DNA of 44,022 nucleotides from an uncultured Clostridia bacterium (GCA_944328845.1 CALVHV010000005.1:1-44022); one strand, 5' to 3'; positions 8,887 through 18,283 are shown, numbered from the stretch's first letter. Notes: generated by a model not told the origin, from the letters alone. Made by a program: numbers and translations.

Positions 8887-9234
8887 TTATCGGACGGTAA
8901 AAAATGTAAAAAACTACAATTTTAGACAGTATGTAAAAAATAATAGCATCATCCGATTCAGATGAGTTTTTAGTTCCTCATCTATATATCTGTATCTTTG
9001 ATATTTTGTATAAAATCTGTAAACAATGCATAATATTGTAAAATTTTCTCAAAAAAGGCATAAAATTGAAATTTTCTTAAAAGTACGCTCTTATTTTTCG
9101 GGAAGCTGTCGGAGTTATTAAAAAATATTCTTGTAAAAAAATATCATCATTTTTTACATTCTTTTTCGCCGATGATAGATTTTTATCCATGAGTAAACGA
9201 TAACTGTGATAGGATAGCAATGGAAGGTGAAGAA
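8887..9234 (+). promoter_or_regulatory. AT-rich regulatory region upstream of the main glycan operon
   Basis: About 350 bases without a gene, far more AT-rich than its surroundings. The hexamer TGTAAA occurs at 8905, 8932, 9018, 9037 and 9132, and in reverse orientation (TTTACA) at 9153. A short inverted repeat GATGAG/CTCATC lies at 8961-8982. A candidate promoter is TTTACA (9153-9158), 17 bases, TAGATT (9176-9181), giving a leader of about 45 bases. Other AT-rich hexamers could also serve as a -10, so the promoter call is tentative. The region drives the nine-gene operon starting at 9235 and is a likely target for the AraC regulator encoded at 23764-24666. Confidence 0.55.
9132..9158. repeat. 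9-bp inverted repeat TGTAAAAAA / TTTTTTACA
   Basis: Perfect 9-bp arms at 9132-9140 and 9150-9158 separated by 9 bases. The right arm contains the candidate -35 element, so the repeat could be an operator; it could also just be a hairpin in AT-rich DNA. Confidence 0.5.
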
Positions 9235-10245
9235 ATGGCAAAATTTTCAGATTTAGAAAAAGTACTGGAAAGAAAGGTCCCTGACGAGCCGACATTGTTC
9301 GAGTTTTATCTGAACGGACCTTTGCTGGAGATGTATTCGGGGAAGAAATGCGTTACTTCTTACGATCACACGTGGAATTACGAATTGCTGATCCCGGCGT
9401 ATAAAAAACTGGGGTATTCGTACGTGACGATGCTCGGAAGCAATTTTCATTTCCCCAAAAACTTTACGGCGCAGAAAAGCACCATCTCGCTCAACGAAGG
9501 CTTTGTCATCTGCGACCGCGAGACGTACGCGCAGTATCACTGGCCCGAACCCGAAAAGGAAGATTATTCCTGTCTTGCCAAAGCCGAAAAGCTTTTGGAT
9601 AAGGACAAAAAGCTGATCGTCTGGTCGAACGGCGGCGTGCTGGAAAACGTGATCTCGCTGGTCGGGTACGAAAATCTCTGTTTTATGCTGTACGAGGACA
9701 GGGATCTCGCCAGAAAGATTTTCGAGGATGTCGGGGAAAGATTGTTCCGCTATTACGTGGAGGCACTGAAATACGACGGCGTCGGCGCGATCATCTGCAA
9801 CGACGACTGGGGCTTCAATACCCAGACCATGCTTTCCACGGCGGATATGCGGGAGTTTGTCTTCCCTTATCACAAGAAGACGGTGGAATATGCGCACAAA
9901 ATGGGCAGAAAGGTCATCCTTCATTCGTGCGGCAATCTCAAAGAGGTGTACGACGACATTATCGACGATATGAAGTTTGACGGAAAGCACAGCTATCAGG
10001 ACGTCATCCAGCCCGTCGAAGAGGCGTATCGGGAATACGGAAAGAGGATCGCGATCCTCGGCGGCATCGACATGGATTTTGTTGCGAGAAAGACGCCCGA
10101 AGAGATCGAAAAGAGATCGATCGCGCTGTTGGAAATGGGAAGAGCGGGCGGTTACGCGCTGGGCACGGGGAACAGTATTCCCGAATACGTTCCCGTAGAA
10201 AATTACCTCGCAATGGTAAACGCCGTTCATAAAGTGAAATATTGA
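9235..10245 (+). CDS. Uroporphyrinogen decarboxylase-family protein (methyltransferase-like)
   Basis: A 336-residue cytoplasmic TIM barrel of the UroD/MtaA superfamily, whose members decarboxylate uroporphyrinogen or move methyl groups to and from corrinoids and thiols. The start ATG at 9235 is chosen over an in-frame one at 9220 because GGAAGGTGAAG lies between them. HSCGN at residues 230-234 matches the His-x-Cys zinc ligands of the methyltransferase branch. The C-terminal GTGNSIPEYVPVENYLAM (from about 310) is where that branch places its third ligand (GCGIP-like), but no cysteine is present here. It is the first gene of the operon with GH-A lipoproteins and a sugar importer, 11 bases before the next gene, so heme synthesis is unlikely. 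The true reaction is unknown. Confidence 0.85.
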   Translation: MAKFSDLEKVLERKVPDEPTLFEFYLNGPLLEMYSGKKCVTSYDHTWNYELLIPAYKKLGYSYVTMLGSNFHFPKNFTAQKSTISLNEGFVICDRETYAQYHWPEPEKEDYSCLAKAEKLLDKDKKLIVWSNGGVLENVISLVGYENLCFMLYEDRDLARKIFEDVGERLFRYYVEALKYDGVGAIICNDDWGFNTQTMLSTADMREFVFPYHKKTVEYAHKMGRKVILHSCGNLKEVYDDIIDDMKFDGKHSYQDVIQPVEEAYREYGKRIAILGGIDMDFVARKTPEEIEKRSIALLEMGRAGGYALGTGNSIPEYVPVENYLAMVNAVHKVKY

Positions 10246-10256
10246 GGGGGAAACGC

Positions 10257-11993
10257 ATGAAAAAAATCTGTTTGCTGTTGGTCGCAATGTTTCTGATGAT
10301 CGCCGCAGCCGGCTGTTCTACGGACAAAGATCCGAACGTCGATCTCGAAGATTACGGCTTTACGGCGGAGACCATCAAGGAAGAGTACGATTTCAAATCT
10401 TCGAGCGGGAACATTTATTTCCGCATCGTCGACGAGCTGAGGGTCTACGAGCCTGACGCAGAGATAAAGTATCTTCTCTATGCCGACGAGACGATGGACG
10501 ACAAAGTGGATGTCGAAGTCAGGTTCTCCAATACAAAATTCAAGGTAGATGAGGTCAAAAACCATTCGATCGAAGGAAAGGGCACGGCAGTCGCCCGTGC
10601 GGGTTCTTTCTCGGCTTCCCTCAACGGCGTGTACGAGATCAAGCTGACCGTCAAAAACGCAGGGTCGGGAGCCATCATCTATACGGCAAAGAAAAACGTC
10701 GGCGTCATGCCGAAGACAGAAAAGGTCGCGGACGGAGATTTTTATTTCGGCGTCCAGACCTATTATCAGCATCTTCTCGATTTCCGCTCGACAATGTTCG
10801 ACGGGAAAACGGTAGATGAATCTTACGACCTTACCTGGGACTATGTCGATTACATCGGCGCCAACCTCATCCGCGACGGGTCGACGTGGGCGTCTCAGCA
10901 ACTGACGGCGGATTCTTCGGTAAACTTCACCAACAACGACCGCATCGCCAAAGATGCGGAAGAACGCGGCGTCACCTTCAACTGGTTCTTGGGCGGGCAG
11001 CCCGATTGGGCAGTGCAGGATAAGTTTGCGGATGCGCCGATCAAATGGAACAAGGCGCCCAAGCCGGAACTTTGGGAAGCGTACATCGAGGCGGTTGCAG
11101 AACACTATAAGGACAGCGACAATATCATTTTCGAAGTGTATAACGAGTGCAACTGGTTCGACTTTTTGGAGGCGGCTCCCGAAGAGTATCTGAGCATGCT
11201 GGACGTCGTGATCGACAAGGTCCACGCGCAGAATCCCGATGCGCGCATCACGCCGGGAGGGATGGTAACGCCCAACGGAAGCTACACGAGTGACGTGGAA
11301 AGCGCCACTTATTACAAGCATTACAAAGAATTGCTGGACGCGGGGGACATCGTGATGGTCCCGTACCATAACCACTGGGGATTCCAGCAGTTTACCAACG
11401 AGGTCGTCGTTTTCAGAGACAATCTTCTGGAAAACGGGATCGATAAAAAATACGCCTTCCTCAACGAATGCGGCTTGGAGAGCGCGGGTCCCGAGCAGGG
11501 GTACGAAGTTCTTAAAAAGGCGCTCTGGGCATACGGAAACAATCACAGCGGTTTTGTCATGTTTGCCTTCCGTGCCACGCCCGGAGCAGGGGCAACTTCC
11601 CTGCCGTCCTGGGGCTCGATCACAGAACTCAACGAGCCGAAAGAGCTGTACATTTCCTACGGAAACTTTATCCGTCAGATGAACGGCGCCAAACTGGTCA
11701 AGGCGTATGCCAACTATGTTTACAACGCGTATCTGTTCGAAAAGGACGGAAAAGATTTCCTTGTTCACTTCAGGGGGGATTCGGCGCCGGATGCGGCGAT
11801 CGATTTCGGGGACAACGCTTATACCGCATACGACTACCTTGGAAACGAACTTTCCGACAAGACGGCAGCGGCATCGGCGGCTACGATCGGAAAAGAGCCC
11901 GTTTACATACAGTTTGACGGCAAGGTCGATCCCGACGACATTACCCTTGATATCAATTTTATCTGGCAGGATAAGACCAATTTCGGCTGGTGA
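10257..11993 (+). CDS. Clan GH-A-type glycoside hydrolase lipoprotein (first of a paralogous pair)
   Basis: A 578-residue lipoprotein; the signal peptide ends in AAAGC with Cys20 as the anchor. The ATG follows GAGGGGGAA. An N-terminal beta-sandwich-like region (about 25-160) precedes a TIM barrel beginning near FGVQTYYQH. Two glutamates sit at the positions expected for retaining clan GH-A enzymes: Glu297 in FEVYNECNW (acid/base) and Glu404 in FLNECGLES (nucleophile), 107 residues apart. NLIRDG and NWFLGGQPDWAV are strand ends lining the site. A C-terminal beta domain ends in PVYIQFDG. I do not recognise the exact GH family; GH5, GH39 and GH51 relatives share this pattern. It probably cuts the target glycan at the cell surface before import. 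Confidence 0.8.
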   Translation: MKKICLLLVAMFLMIAAAGCSTDKDPNVDLEDYGFTAETIKEEYDFKSSSGNIYFRIVDELRVYEPDAEIKYLLYADETMDDKVDVEVRFSNTKFKVDEVKNHSIEGKGTAVARAGSFSASLNGVYEIKLTVKNAGSGAIIYTAKKNVGVMPKTEKVADGDFYFGVQTYYQHLLDFRSTMFDGKTVDESYDLTWDYVDYIGANLIRDGSTWASQQLTADSSVNFTNNDRIAKDAEERGVTFNWFLGGQPDWAVQDKFADAPIKWNKAPKPELWEAYIEAVAEHYKDSDNIIFEVYNECNWFDFLEAAPEEYLSMLDVVIDKVHAQNPDARITPGGMVTPNGSYTSDVESATYYKHYKELLDAGDIVMVPYHNHWGFQQFTNEVVVFRDNLLENGIDKKYAFLNECGLESAGPEQGYEVLKKALWAYGNNHSGFVMFAFRATPGAGATSLPSWGSITELNEPKELYISYGNFIRQMNGAKLVKAYANYVYNAYLFEKDGKDFLVHFRGDSAPDAAIDFGDNAYTAYDYLGNELSDKTAAASAATIGKEPVYIQFDGKVDPDDITLDINFIWQDKTNFGW

Positions 11994-12012
11994 GCGGAAG
12001 AGGGGGAAAAAG

Positions 12013-13839
12013 ATGAGATCAAAAAGAATTGCAATGGTGCTTTTGTCGGCGTTGTTTCTCTTTGGCGGGTGCTCGGGTGCGCCGGGCGGCGGACAGGATA
12101 AGCCGGGCGGCGATAAAGAAAATCAGGACGATATCGGCATGACGATCCAGGAAGCGCTTGCCAAAAAAGATTTTGTGGGACCGGACAACGTTTCCGCCGT
12201 CGACAAAAATATTTTTGTGGGGATCAAGTCCAACACAAAAGTTTTCGACGCGGAAGAACAGATCGAGTATTACGTGATGGTCTATACGCCGCTGGAGGAG
12301 GAGATGACGTTACAGATCAGTACCGTCAATTCCTTCCTGAACACGGAGGAAACCTCTTCCCATCTCTTAAAAACGGGGATGGAGCAGCAGACGATCGCGG
12401 GAAAGATCAAGGGCAGCGGACTGGGGATCAACCATTTCAACGTCAAGGTCAAAGATTCTTCGGGCGAAGTGATCATGGACCAGAGCAAGGACATCGCCGT
12501 CATGAATGTGGCGGACGCCCCGTCCGACGATACGTTTATGTGGGGCGTGCAACCGTTTGCCATCCGTTCGATAGAATACAACGAGTCCCTCAACGGCCCG
12601 CATTGCTTTAAGGGCCTGACGCCCGAAGAGACGTACGACAGGGTGTTCGAGTACGTGGATAAGACGGGGGCGAACCTGCTCCGCGACGGCATGGTCTGGA
12701 CGAGCAATCAGCCGAGCCAGGTCGTGGATAACTATTCGCTGATGACGAGATTTTCCGAAGACGCCAAGGCAAAGGGCTACCTCGTCGACTGGCATCTGGG
12801 CGGAACGCCCGATTGGGCGGTGGAAGACAGATTCCAGAACGCCGACGTCATTTGGAACAAACCGCCGCGGCTGAACGCGTGGGCAGATTACGTGGAAAAG
12901 GTCGCAGAGCTGTTTGCGGGCGAGGAGCACATCATCTTCGAGATCATCAACGAATGTAACTGGCCGGACTTTTTCTACGGCACCGCTGCGGAATACACGG
13001 CGATCCTGGATAAGTCGGTGGAGATCCTCCAGGGCGCAAACGCGGAGACTACCGTGATCAACGGCGGAATGGTCATGCCGCAGGCAAACAATTATGTAAC
13101 GGAAGAAAGTGAAAAATTCACATTTGAAGAAGATCCCGTCTATTATGCCAAATATGCGGAACTGATCAATGCAGGAAAGATGCCGTACGTTGCGTATCAT
13201 TCTCATGCGCATTTTAAAACGTTTATCGAAAAAGATGCCGTCAATATGATGTATTATCTGCAGGACGCAGGCATCGATCAGACAAAACTGTTCCTCAATG
13301 AGAGCGGGATGTTCAACGCGGACGGAATGGCGCAGGCAGACGACGTGATGAAAAAGGCGCTCTGGACAAAGTGCAACGACCATCAGGGATTTGTCCTTTT
13401 CAATTTCAGAGACATCGAAGGCGGCGTGCTTTCTCCTCCGGGATGGGGCGTCATCACGCAGGACGGGCAGCCGAAAGCCTCTTACGTCGCATATACCAAT
13501 GCGATCGATAAGCTTTCGGGATACACCAACAAGCATACCTATGCGAACACGCTTTACAACGCCTATCTGATGGAAAACGGCAAAAACGATATTCTGGTCC
13601 TCTTCAAGGACAAATCGGTGCCGGAACTCAACGTCACCTTGCCGGACGGAGCGGGCTGCACGGCGTACGATATGTTCGGAAACGTCATGACGGACGGCTA
13701 TGCAAAAATGGGAGATTATCCCGTATACATTGTCTTTGACGGAAAAGTCGATGCCGATCAAATACAGGTGCCGATTTCGGCGATCTACAAGAAATTCCTG
13801 AGCGAGTACGATCGGATCGACAACTTTCCCGAAGAATAA
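12013..13839 (+). CDS. Clan GH-A-type glycoside hydrolase lipoprotein (second of the pair)
   Basis: A 608-residue lipoprotein with lipobox FGGC (Cys20) and a Gly/Pro/Asp-rich linker. It is a clear paralogue of the preceding protein, sharing the WGVQ barrel start, GANLLRDGMVWTSNQ, HLGGTPDWAVEDRF and YNAYLMENGKN with the same order of domains. The paired catalytic glutamates are Glu314 (IFEIINECNW) and Glu430 (FLNESGMF). The ATG follows AGGGGGAAAAAG, 19 bases after the previous stop. The pair probably arose by tandem duplication and may differ in linkage or branch preference. Insertions around the second half of the barrel, for instance near the YVTEESEKFTFEEDP stretch, set it apart from its sister. 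It acts outside the cell, upstream of the ABC importer in the same operon. Confidence 0.8.
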   Translation: MRSKRIAMVLLSALFLFGGCSGAPGGGQDKPGGDKENQDDIGMTIQEALAKKDFVGPDNVSAVDKNIFVGIKSNTKVFDAEEQIEYYVMVYTPLEEEMTLQISTVNSFLNTEETSSHLLKTGMEQQTIAGKIKGSGLGINHFNVKVKDSSGEVIMDQSKDIAVMNVADAPSDDTFMWGVQPFAIRSIEYNESLNGPHCFKGLTPEETYDRVFEYVDKTGANLLRDGMVWTSNQPSQVVDNYSLMTRFSEDAKAKGYLVDWHLGGTPDWAVEDRFQNADVIWNKPPRLNAWADYVEKVAELFAGEEHIIFEIINECNWPDFFYGTAAEYTAILDKSVEILQGANAETTVINGGMVMPQANNYVTEESEKFTFEEDPVYYAKYAELINAGKMPYVAYHSHAHFKTFIEKDAVNMMYYLQDAGIDQTKLFLNESGMFNADGMAQADDVMKKALWTKCNDHQGFVLFNFRDIEGGVLSPPGWGVITQDGQPKASYVAYTNAIDKLSGYTNKHTYANTLYNAYLMENGKNDILVLFKDKSVPELNVTLPDGAGCTAYDMFGNVMTDGYAKMGDYPVYIVFDGKVDADQIQVPISAIYKKFLSEYDRIDNFPEE

Positions 13840-13854
13840 ATAAGGAGGAAAGAA

Positions 13855-14556
13855 ATGAAAATCAAGAGGTTGGTGGCGCTTTTGGCTTTTGCTTTTGCCT
13901 GTATGCTCGTGTTCTACGGCTGTGCAAGCGGGCAAACGCAGGAAGAAGAGATCAAATTGCAGAAGATGACTTTCAATGAGACGGAATTGGTGATGGGCGT
14001 CGGGGACGAGTTTCAGCTGGAACTCTCGCTCGATCCCGTAAACGCGACGAAAGGAAGGACGATCACCCTGAATTCTGCCAATCCCGATAAGGCGGGCGTA
14101 AGCAAAGATTTCCTCGTAACGGCAAAAGAGGTCGGGGAGACGGAGATCATTGCTTCCAGTTCTTACGGCGGCATCGAGGCGCGCGTCAAAGTCGTCATCG
14201 TGCCCAAGATCGCGACGGGGATGGATCTGCTGGTCTCGCTGAGAGGGACGCGCGATGTGATCTATCTGACCAATGACGTTACGGTAGGGCAGGCGGATAT
14301 CGACCTGCTGCAGAATACGGCGGTGCTGATCAAAAAGCCCAAACAGATCAAGGGCGGCGGCTTTACCATCGATCTGAGCGGCATCGAAGTGACCGATGTC
14401 GAGCAGGGGGTCATTCAGATCCTTACGGACGAAGCGGTCGTGTTCGAAGAGGTTACGATCAAACTTCCTTCTGTATTCAAGGGCAAGGAAGACAAGGCGA
14501 TTCAGGATCCGGAAGGGGTGGTGGAGAAAGTAAACTGCACGTTGGTCGCGGCATAA
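13855..14556 (+). CDS. Small lipoprotein with bacterial Ig-like (BIG2) domain
   Basis: A 233-residue lipoprotein; lipobox FYGC with Cys23. Residues of about 35-115 read as a BIG2-type Ig fold (MTFNETELVMGVGDEFQLELSL, then NSANPDKAGVSKDFLVTAKEVGETEIIASS). The C-terminal 110 residues (DLLVSLRGTRDVIYLTNDV onward) look like short beta-helix turns. No catalytic motif is visible. The ATG follows AAGGAGG, 15 bases after the GH-A gene. It may be a glycan-binding or spacer component on the cell surface, comparable in place to accessory binding lipoproteins of other glycan loci, but that is inference from position only. Confidence 0.8.
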   Translation: MKIKRLVALLAFAFACMLVFYGCASGQTQEEEIKLQKMTFNETELVMGVGDEFQLELSLDPVNATKGRTITLNSANPDKAGVSKDFLVTAKEVGETEIIASSSYGGIEARVKVVIVPKIATGMDLLVSLRGTRDVIYLTNDVTVGQADIDLLQNTAVLIKKPKQIKGGGFTIDLSGIEVTDVEQGVIQILTDEAVVFEEVTIKLPSVFKGKEDKAIQDPEGVVEKVNCTLVAA

Positions 14557-14569
14557 GGGAGGCATTGCG

Positions 14570-15553
14570 TTGGAAAAAGAAGTACTTTCACAAAACGAAC
14601 AGAACGTTGCGATGCCTCGGTCGGACGGCCCGGAACAGGGGATCAAAAAATATTCTCTGAAGAAGAGGATGCTCCGCTACTATCAGGTCTATATCATGCT
14701 GATCCCCGTTGTGGCTTGGTTTATCGTGTTTTGCTATGCGCCGATGTACGGGATCGTTCTGGCGTTCAAAGATTACAGTTTCAGGAAAGGCATCCTCGGC
14801 AGCGAATGGGTCGGCCTGGCGCACTTTAAAGAATTGTTCGAACAGGCGATGTTTACGAGGGCATTCTGGAACACCCTCCGCATCAGTGTGCTGCGCCTGA
14901 TCTTTACCTTCCCCATCCCGATCATCATGGCAGTGCAGTTGAACGAAATGGTCAACAAGCACTATAAAAAGAGCATCCAGACGATCATTTACCTGCCTTA
15001 TTTCATTTCGTGGCTTGTGCTCGGCGGGCTGATCAAGCAGATCCTGGGTTCCTACGGACCTATCAACAACCTGATGGTTTCCATGGGCGGAGAAAGGATC
15101 GCTTTTATGACGGAAGGAAAATATTTTATCTGGATCCTCCTCATTTCGGAAGTGTGGAAAGGCGCAGGCTGGGGTACGATCATTTATGTCGCGGCGATGT
15201 CGGGGATCAACCCCGAACTGTACGAGGCGGCGGAGATCGACGGATGCAAGCGTTGGGGAAAGATCATCAGGATCACCTTGCCCAGCGTGGCTCCCACCAT
15301 CACGGTCATGTTGCTTTTGTCCATCGCAGGGATCATGAACGCAGGCTTTGACCCTATCTTCAACCTGTACAATACTTTGATATACGACGTTTCGGATATC
15401 ATCGATACATATGCTTACCGAATAGGGATCTCCGACGGTAAATTTGACATGGGCACGGCGATCGGTCTGTTCAAATCCGTCATCAATTTTGTGTTATTGC
15501 TCGGCGCAAACTTTGTTGCCAAAAAGATCAACGGCAACAGCATTTACGGTTGA
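14570..15553 (+). CDS. ABC transporter permease, LplB-type carbohydrate importer
   Basis: A 327-residue inner membrane permease starting with TTG; AAGGGAGG lies 7 bases before it. Six hydrophobic segments are visible, starting at YQVYIMLIPVVAWFIVFCYAPMYG, a signature of the LplB/YtcP-linked polysaccharide importers. The EAA loop that contacts the ATPase is YEAAEIDGCKRWGKIIRITLP. It pairs with the next gene as a heterodimer and with the solute-binding lipoprotein at 16569. No ATPase gene is in the operon, which is common when a shared MsmK-type ATPase serves several importers. The likely cargo is the oligosaccharide released by the surface hydrolases. Confidence 0.93.
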   Translation: MEKEVLSQNEQNVAMPRSDGPEQGIKKYSLKKRMLRYYQVYIMLIPVVAWFIVFCYAPMYGIVLAFKDYSFRKGILGSEWVGLAHFKELFEQAMFTRAFWNTLRISVLRLIFTFPIPIIMAVQLNEMVNKHYKKSIQTIIYLPYFISWLVLGGLIKQILGSYGPINNLMVSMGGERIAFMTEGKYFIWILLISEVWKGAGWGTIIYVAAMSGINPELYEAAEIDGCKRWGKIIRITLPSVAPTITVMLLLSIAGIMNAGFDPIFNLYNTLIYDVSDIIDTYAYRIGISDGKFDMGTAIGLFKSVINFVLLLGANFVAKKINGNSIYG

Positions 15554-15569
15554 TGGGAGGGCACGCGCA

Positions 15570-16544
15570 ATGAATGAAAACTATCTTGTTGAAGAAGTTT
15601 CGGCATGCGAAGAGTCTGTAACGGAGCCGTTGGTGTCGGAGCTGCGCAAAAAGAAGAAAAGCAAGCTGCAAAAGGCGAGGGAAGGCAAGGTCTTTAAATG
15701 GGTCAACGGAGCGCTGATGGCGCTGTTCGCCCTGTTTTGCCTGTATCCGTTCGTAAACGTCGTATTAACGTCCTTTGCGAGTTTCGGCGATTACGTCAAT
15801 TCCAACGGGTTGGTCATCCCTTATCATTTTACTTTCGGCGCTTACAGCTATATGTTCAGTATCGGCAGGATCCCCAAAGGATTCCTCATTACCTTCTGCG
15901 TCTCCTTCATCGGGGCGATCGTCAACGTGGTGATGGTGTCGCTTGCGGCGTATCCGCTGACAAAGAGCGATCTGCCCGGGAAAAAGATCATTTCTTTCTT
16001 TATTGTTTTCACGATGTTTTTCGGCGGCGGACTTATCCCGCAGTACCTCATCATCCGCGGTTTGGGATTTGTCAATAAAAATTTCAGCAGCTTGTTCGGC
16101 CTTGTGCTGCCGTTCTGCCTGAATGCGTTCAACATCATCATCCTGAGAAACTTTTTCCGAACGGTTCCGGAAAGCGTCATCGAATCGGCAGAAATTGACG
16201 GGGCAGGGGAGTTCCGCATCTTGTTTCAGTTCGTCATGCCGCTTGCCATGTCCGGTATCGTAACGATCGCACTGTTTTCGGTGGTCGGCTACTGGAACGA
16301 CTGGTTCTGGCCGATGCTCATCGTCAGGAACACGGAATATTACACGCTGGCATTGGTGTTGAGGGAACTGCTCGCACAGCCCGTGCAGCCCGGGGTGGGA
16401 AGCCCGCCTCCGGATTCGCAGCTGCTTACGGAAGCGTCCGAAGCCGCGGCGATCGTAATTTCCATTCTGCCGCTGATCATTATTTATCCGTTTGTACAGA
16501 AATTTTTTGAAAAGGGGATCATCCTCGGAGCCGTAAAAGGCTAA
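15570..16544 (+). CDS. ABC transporter permease, LplC/YtcP-type carbohydrate importer
   Basis: A 324-residue partner permease. ATG 15570 is used because GGGAGG precedes it; longer readings would overlap the previous gene. A charged N-terminal tail (LRKKKKSKLQKAREG) is followed by six membrane segments, and the EAA loop reads ESAEIDGAGEFRILFQFVMPLA. The C-terminus FEKGIILGAVKG is characteristic of this family. The long cytoplasmic tail of about 45 residues is typical of the clostridial subgroup. It works with the LplB-type permease and the downstream solute-binding protein. Confidence 0.93.
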   Translation: MNENYLVEEVSACEESVTEPLVSELRKKKKSKLQKAREGKVFKWVNGALMALFALFCLYPFVNVVLTSFASFGDYVNSNGLVIPYHFTFGAYSYMFSIGRIPKGFLITFCVSFIGAIVNVVMVSLAAYPLTKSDLPGKKIISFFIVFTMFFGGGLIPQYLIIRGLGFVNKNFSSLFGLVLPFCLNAFNIIILRNFFRTVPESVIESAEIDGAGEFRILFQFVMPLAMSGIVTIALFSVVGYWNDWFWPMLIVRNTEYYTLALVLRELLAQPVQPGVGSPPPDSQLLTEASEAAAIVISILPLIIIYPFVQKFFEKGIILGAVKG

Positions 16545-16568
16545 ATCTGATATGTTAAAGGAGAAAAG

Positions 16569-18266
16569 ATGAAAAAAATCGCAAGAATTTTGGTGGTGTT
16601 GCTGTCCGTCCTCATGTTGTTCGGCACCGTTGCCTGCGGCACGGGCGGAAAAGAAGTGGATCCCGTCAACAGAGACAAAGAACTCGATCTTTCCCTCTTC
16701 CATTGGTCGATGACAGGTTTTGCAAACGCTTATAAAGAATCCAACGTGACCAAGCAGCTGATGGAAAAGCTGAAGATCAGCGACTTCGAAGTGTACACGG
16801 CGCCTTATTCGGACTGGCAGACCTCTTTCGGTTTGCTGGCAAGCACGGGCGAACTTCCCGACTTCTTCAAGTTCAACGGCCCGGACAACCTCGAACAGTA
16901 TAACGACTGGATCGAAGACGAGATGCTGATGTGCATCGACGATTGGGTCACCGAAGATAAATATCCCAATCTTTACGAGCACCTGCAGAGATACAAACAT
17001 CTCAACCTCGGTTCCATCTCTCCCGACGGAAAACTGTACGCGATCCCTGTCCTGAGCGGACAGCCCAACCACGTCATGGTCATCCGCGGCAACTGGATCG
17101 ACAATCTCAACAAGAAAAAAGATCAGATCGCCAACATCAAATATATCAAGGGCAGCGATTATACGCTGGGCAACGAGGAGTATACATATCCCGAAACCAT
17201 TTCCGATTTCTACAGGCTGGCTGTCGCCATGACGTATGCCGACCCTGACGGCAACGGAAAGGACGATACGTACGGATATACCTCCAGTGATACGACGATG
17301 TGGTACAACCACTGGATCTTCAATGCGTTCGGTTCTTCTTACCAGGATTATATGCTCAACGAAGAGACGGGCAAGTACGAGTCCACGTGGATCACGGACG
17401 GTTCCAAAAACGCCGTTAAATTCATCAAGAAGATGAGAGACGAAGGGATCATCGAGCCGAACTTCTTTGCCAACGGACCTATCGACGGCATGACGCAGTT
17501 CTTCCAGGGCAAGATCGGCATGACGCTCATCAACGGCGACTGGTACAACGGCGAATATGCCAAGATGAAAGACTCTTTCCGTGACGACATCGAGGCGGGT
17601 CTCGTCGATCCCGACCGCCTGATGGATATGGTCGTCCCCCTGCCTGCGGGCGACGGCAGTTTCGGAAGCGTGGAGGGTGCGCGCGGCTTTAAGGGCAACT
17701 ACGGCTACGCGTGGTTCACTGGCATCAACAACGACATTTCTGACAACAAAAAAGACCGTATCCTGATGCTCCTCGATTATTTGCTCAGCGACGAAGGCTA
17801 CAAACTCACTCTGTACGGGGTAGAGGGCGAGCATTACGAAGAGGACGAAAACGGCAACATCGTCAACCTCATCCCGAACGACGATAACGGCGATCCCAGG
17901 ACCTTGAAGAGCTATGACTATGCTTGGGAAATCAGGCAGATGATCGACCAGTCGACGCAGTATTTCATGCCTTGGGAAGACAATTACGAAAAACTTGACG
18001 CGATGATCGAATATGTCAACAGCGAAGAGGGAGGCAAGATCTATGCGTCTCCGGGAGTTGCCGGCGAGACGAGAACAAAGTACGAAAAAGCTCTGTTCGA
18101 TCAGGCTTTGGAATGGTATGCGAAGATGATCTACGGGCAGAATCTCGACGGCGGAGCCATGACAGATTTCGATGCGACCTGGGAGGATTTCGTCGGAAGA
18201 TACCTTGACAACAAGGGCAGGGAGATCCTGAACGAGATCAACGAGATCATCGCAAGCCGCGGATAA
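16569..18266 (+). CDS. Extracellular solute-binding lipoprotein, LplA-type
   Basis: A 565-residue type-I-importer binding protein anchored by Cys23 (lipobox TVAC). The ATG follows AAAGGAGA. The length and the large inserts fit the LplA-like group that binds oligosaccharides with the permeases encoded just upstream. Aromatic residues likely to stack on sugars are frequent (LFHWSMTGF, MWYNHWIF, YGYAWFTG). DPDGNGKDDTYGYT is a calcium-binding-like Asp/Asn loop common in this group. Substrate identity is not visible. It is the seventh gene of the operon, 24 bases after the permease. Confidence 0.93.
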   Translation: MKKIARILVVLLSVLMLFGTVACGTGGKEVDPVNRDKELDLSLFHWSMTGFANAYKESNVTKQLMEKLKISDFEVYTAPYSDWQTSFGLLASTGELPDFFKFNGPDNLEQYNDWIEDEMLMCIDDWVTEDKYPNLYEHLQRYKHLNLGSISPDGKLYAIPVLSGQPNHVMVIRGNWIDNLNKKKDQIANIKYIKGSDYTLGNEEYTYPETISDFYRLAVAMTYADPDGNGKDDTYGYTSSDTTMWYNHWIFNAFGSSYQDYMLNEETGKYESTWITDGSKNAVKFIKKMRDEGIIEPNFFANGPIDGMTQFFQGKIGMTLINGDWYNGEYAKMKDSFRDDIEAGLVDPDRLMDMVVPLPAGDGSFGSVEGARGFKGNYGYAWFTGINNDISDNKKDRILMLLDYLLSDEGYKLTLYGVEGEHYEEDENGNIVNLIPNDDNGDPRTLKSYDYAWEIRQMIDQSTQYFMPWEDNYEKLDAMIEYVNSEEGGKIYASPGVAGETRTKYEKALFDQALEWYAKMIYGQNLDGGAMTDFDATWEDFVGRYLDNKGREILNEINEIIASRG

Positions 18267-18283
18267 AAAAAGGGGGGGAGAAA

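Noticed and set aside
12367..14646. Minus-strand open frame of 759 codons
   Set aside because: Antisense shadow of the GH-A lipoprotein and Ig-like lipoprotein genes, which have clear motifs and SD sites.
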